Assembly (NCBI RefSeq): GCF_964275005.1
Contig: NC_092701.1
Location: 7,763,955 to 7,827,954 of the forward strand
Direction of reading: 5' to 3'
DNA length: 64,000 bases
DNA from: Diadema setosum
Lineage: Eukaryota > Echinodermata > Echinoidea > Diadematoida > Diadematidae
Shown here: piece by piece, positions 46,348-64,000 of the stretch
How the letters are laid out: every line of letters begins with the position of its first letter
Position numbering within the stretch: position 1 is the stretch's first letter
Notes under the pieces: generated by a model
Databases searched by the model: none
What the model saw: the letters and a program-made list of their open reading frames with translations, nothing else
What the model was told of the DNA's origin: nothing
Made by a program: the position numbers and the translations under genes

Positions 46348-46882
46348 GTTGGGTCTGCGTGTATCCTACGTGTAGTTGCATTCAGGCAAGCTTAAATGAA
46401 CATGTTAAACATCATGAATATTAGGCAAAGCAGTTTGTTTTTAAATGCAGTACTCAAAATAAGTTGTACATTGCACCCGGTTTGTTAGGGATATCACATG
46501 GCATAACTGAGCTGTATATAATGCAGCTGTTGAGCTCTTTGGATTATTAGATGACTCGATACGATACATCTACAATCTACATCTACAATTTAGACAAAGG
46601 ATACAGTGCACACTATGTGCAGTACATCTTTGGGACCTTTCCTTTGTCTAGTCCATTTCAAACATTGTTTCTGACATCAGTCGGTGATACGGGGTCGATG
46701 GGAAATCCTTCCACCTGCACTCATGAATGATTAACTGGAAATTGCTATCATACTTTTTTTCTTGAAATATTAAATTTCATAAACACAATTTTGTGACTAA
46801 GGGTTCAGTTTTAGGCATCACTCATCTGTCAGGATAGAGTACAGTAAATGAAGGTGTATGAAAGCCCAAACCATGGTTTTAA

Positions 46883-63093
<16,211 letters not shown>

Positions 63094-64000
63094 CATAGCA
63101 TCGACATCACTTCTGTCTCTCTAGATCTATCTCTTTGTGTCTGCTCGCTTGGAAGAAAAAATAAAAGGTCTCTGATTCAACTGTGCTCACGGTCAGTGGG
63201 ATGAGGATGAAATTCACAGCGATATAGAGTTTGATGGGTCGACATTGGGCTGGTTTGTTTGTTTGTTTGTTCTGCATTTCCACGATCACTGCCAGTCGTG
63301 GTTGAAGGCAGTGGTTTTGACCAGTGGGTATTGCAAACTATCAGAGAATGAGCTTCCCCATTAGATATGTAGAGTAATCTGTGCTCATGATATTACCAAT
63401 ACAGATGACCGTTCATTGTTCTGTAATAATGCAATGCTCACAGCATTTTGACGTGTGATCATCAATTTTATAACATAACCATTTTCATTGAGGCAGTCGT
63501 GGTATATGTCTGGCTACTGTCATAATCTTCATGCCAGCTGTATCTCTTTCATACTTCAGCATTTATTTCCCAGTTAACCTGATGGAAATTAAGAATAGTG
63601 AGCTTTCCTTTTCAACCCGTTGTTGGGTGTACATTGTAGTTTTCTGCTCTCATTGTCCGTCAAAGGACGTTCTTGCCTGTGGAGAAACAAACGATGATGC
63701 GTTTCACAGGAACGTGTGCAAAATCATGTCTTGCATGACGTATACAGTGGTGAGACTGCTGCTAAACTGTACATTGTGCAAGAAATGGTTGTGCTACAAA
63801 CTAAGCTGTACATATGTTGATGAGATTTTGCAATGAACTGGCAAACGAAAGACATCGTGGTGGAAATTGATGGTAGCAATGGTGTGAAATGAATTGTTCG
63901 ATGCTGTGAGCATGATTGGGATCAGCACTTAAATCCAGTGGGGGTGGGGAGGGGATGCGGGCGGGGGGAAGGGGGAGATTATATTGATCTCCAGCTATTG
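63094..64000 (+). other. Rab14 3' untranslated region (end not in view)
   Basis: Non-coding sequence after the TAA. An AATAAA lies at about 63160, only ~70 nt after the stop; whether it is used cannot be told. No other gene is visible up to the window edge, which ends in a G-rich run. Confidence 0.5.

Overview
This is a eukaryotic, animal-type window: short exons with GT/AG junctions lie in long AT-rich introns, and the flanks are dense with small inverted-repeat DNA transposons, tRNA-derived SINEs, a full-coding LINE and microsatellites. Gene content and repeat style suggest an invertebrate deuterostome, perhaps an echinoderm or relative. That placement is inference; no species can be named from the sequence alone. 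I saw no retrovirus, LTR element or Polinton, and no CRISPR array, rRNA or stand-alone tRNA gene.

Layout. (1) 1396-4039, plus strand: the last three coding exons of a spinster-like major facilitator transporter; its 5' part lies left of the window or was not recognised. (2) 12537-28374, minus strand: a complete glomulin (GLMN) gene of 16 coding exons, 626 codons plus stop, with all exon phases consistent. Glomulin caps the RBX1 RING of cullin-RING ubiquitin ligases. (3) 47204-63093, plus strand: a complete Rab14 small GTPase, six coding exons, 215 residues, with a proposed non-coding first exon ending at 33911. GLMN and Rab14 are therefore divergent, with about 5.4 kb between GLMN's start codon and the proposed Rab14 exon. 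(4) 49195-54578, minus strand, in Rab14 intron 2: a two-ORF LINE of the I/Nimb type (gag-like zinc-knuckle ORF1; endonuclease, reverse transcriptase and RNase H ORF2). Both ORFs are open and are joined by a TAATG stop-restart.

Repeats dominate the rest. Families recognised by repeated copies or matched ends include: a ~93-bp TTAA element with six copies; two other TTAA families; a TACTGTAAAA family; mariner/pogo-like TA elements; hAT-like elements, one carrying four ~230-bp tandem units between the two divergent genes; a ~1-kb palindrome; two telomere-repeat-bearing elements; and a ~0.7-kb family with 9-bp target duplications, hairpin ends and outward-facing splice donors. One copy of that last family is inserted inside another, which gives exact boundaries.

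The three genes are unrelated housekeeping functions (membrane transport, ubiquitin-ligase control, endosome/Golgi traffic) and do not form a pathway. I found no convincing new multi-gene system. The most unusual structure is the hairpin-ended 9-bp-duplication family at 34372-35794 and 43255-43924.
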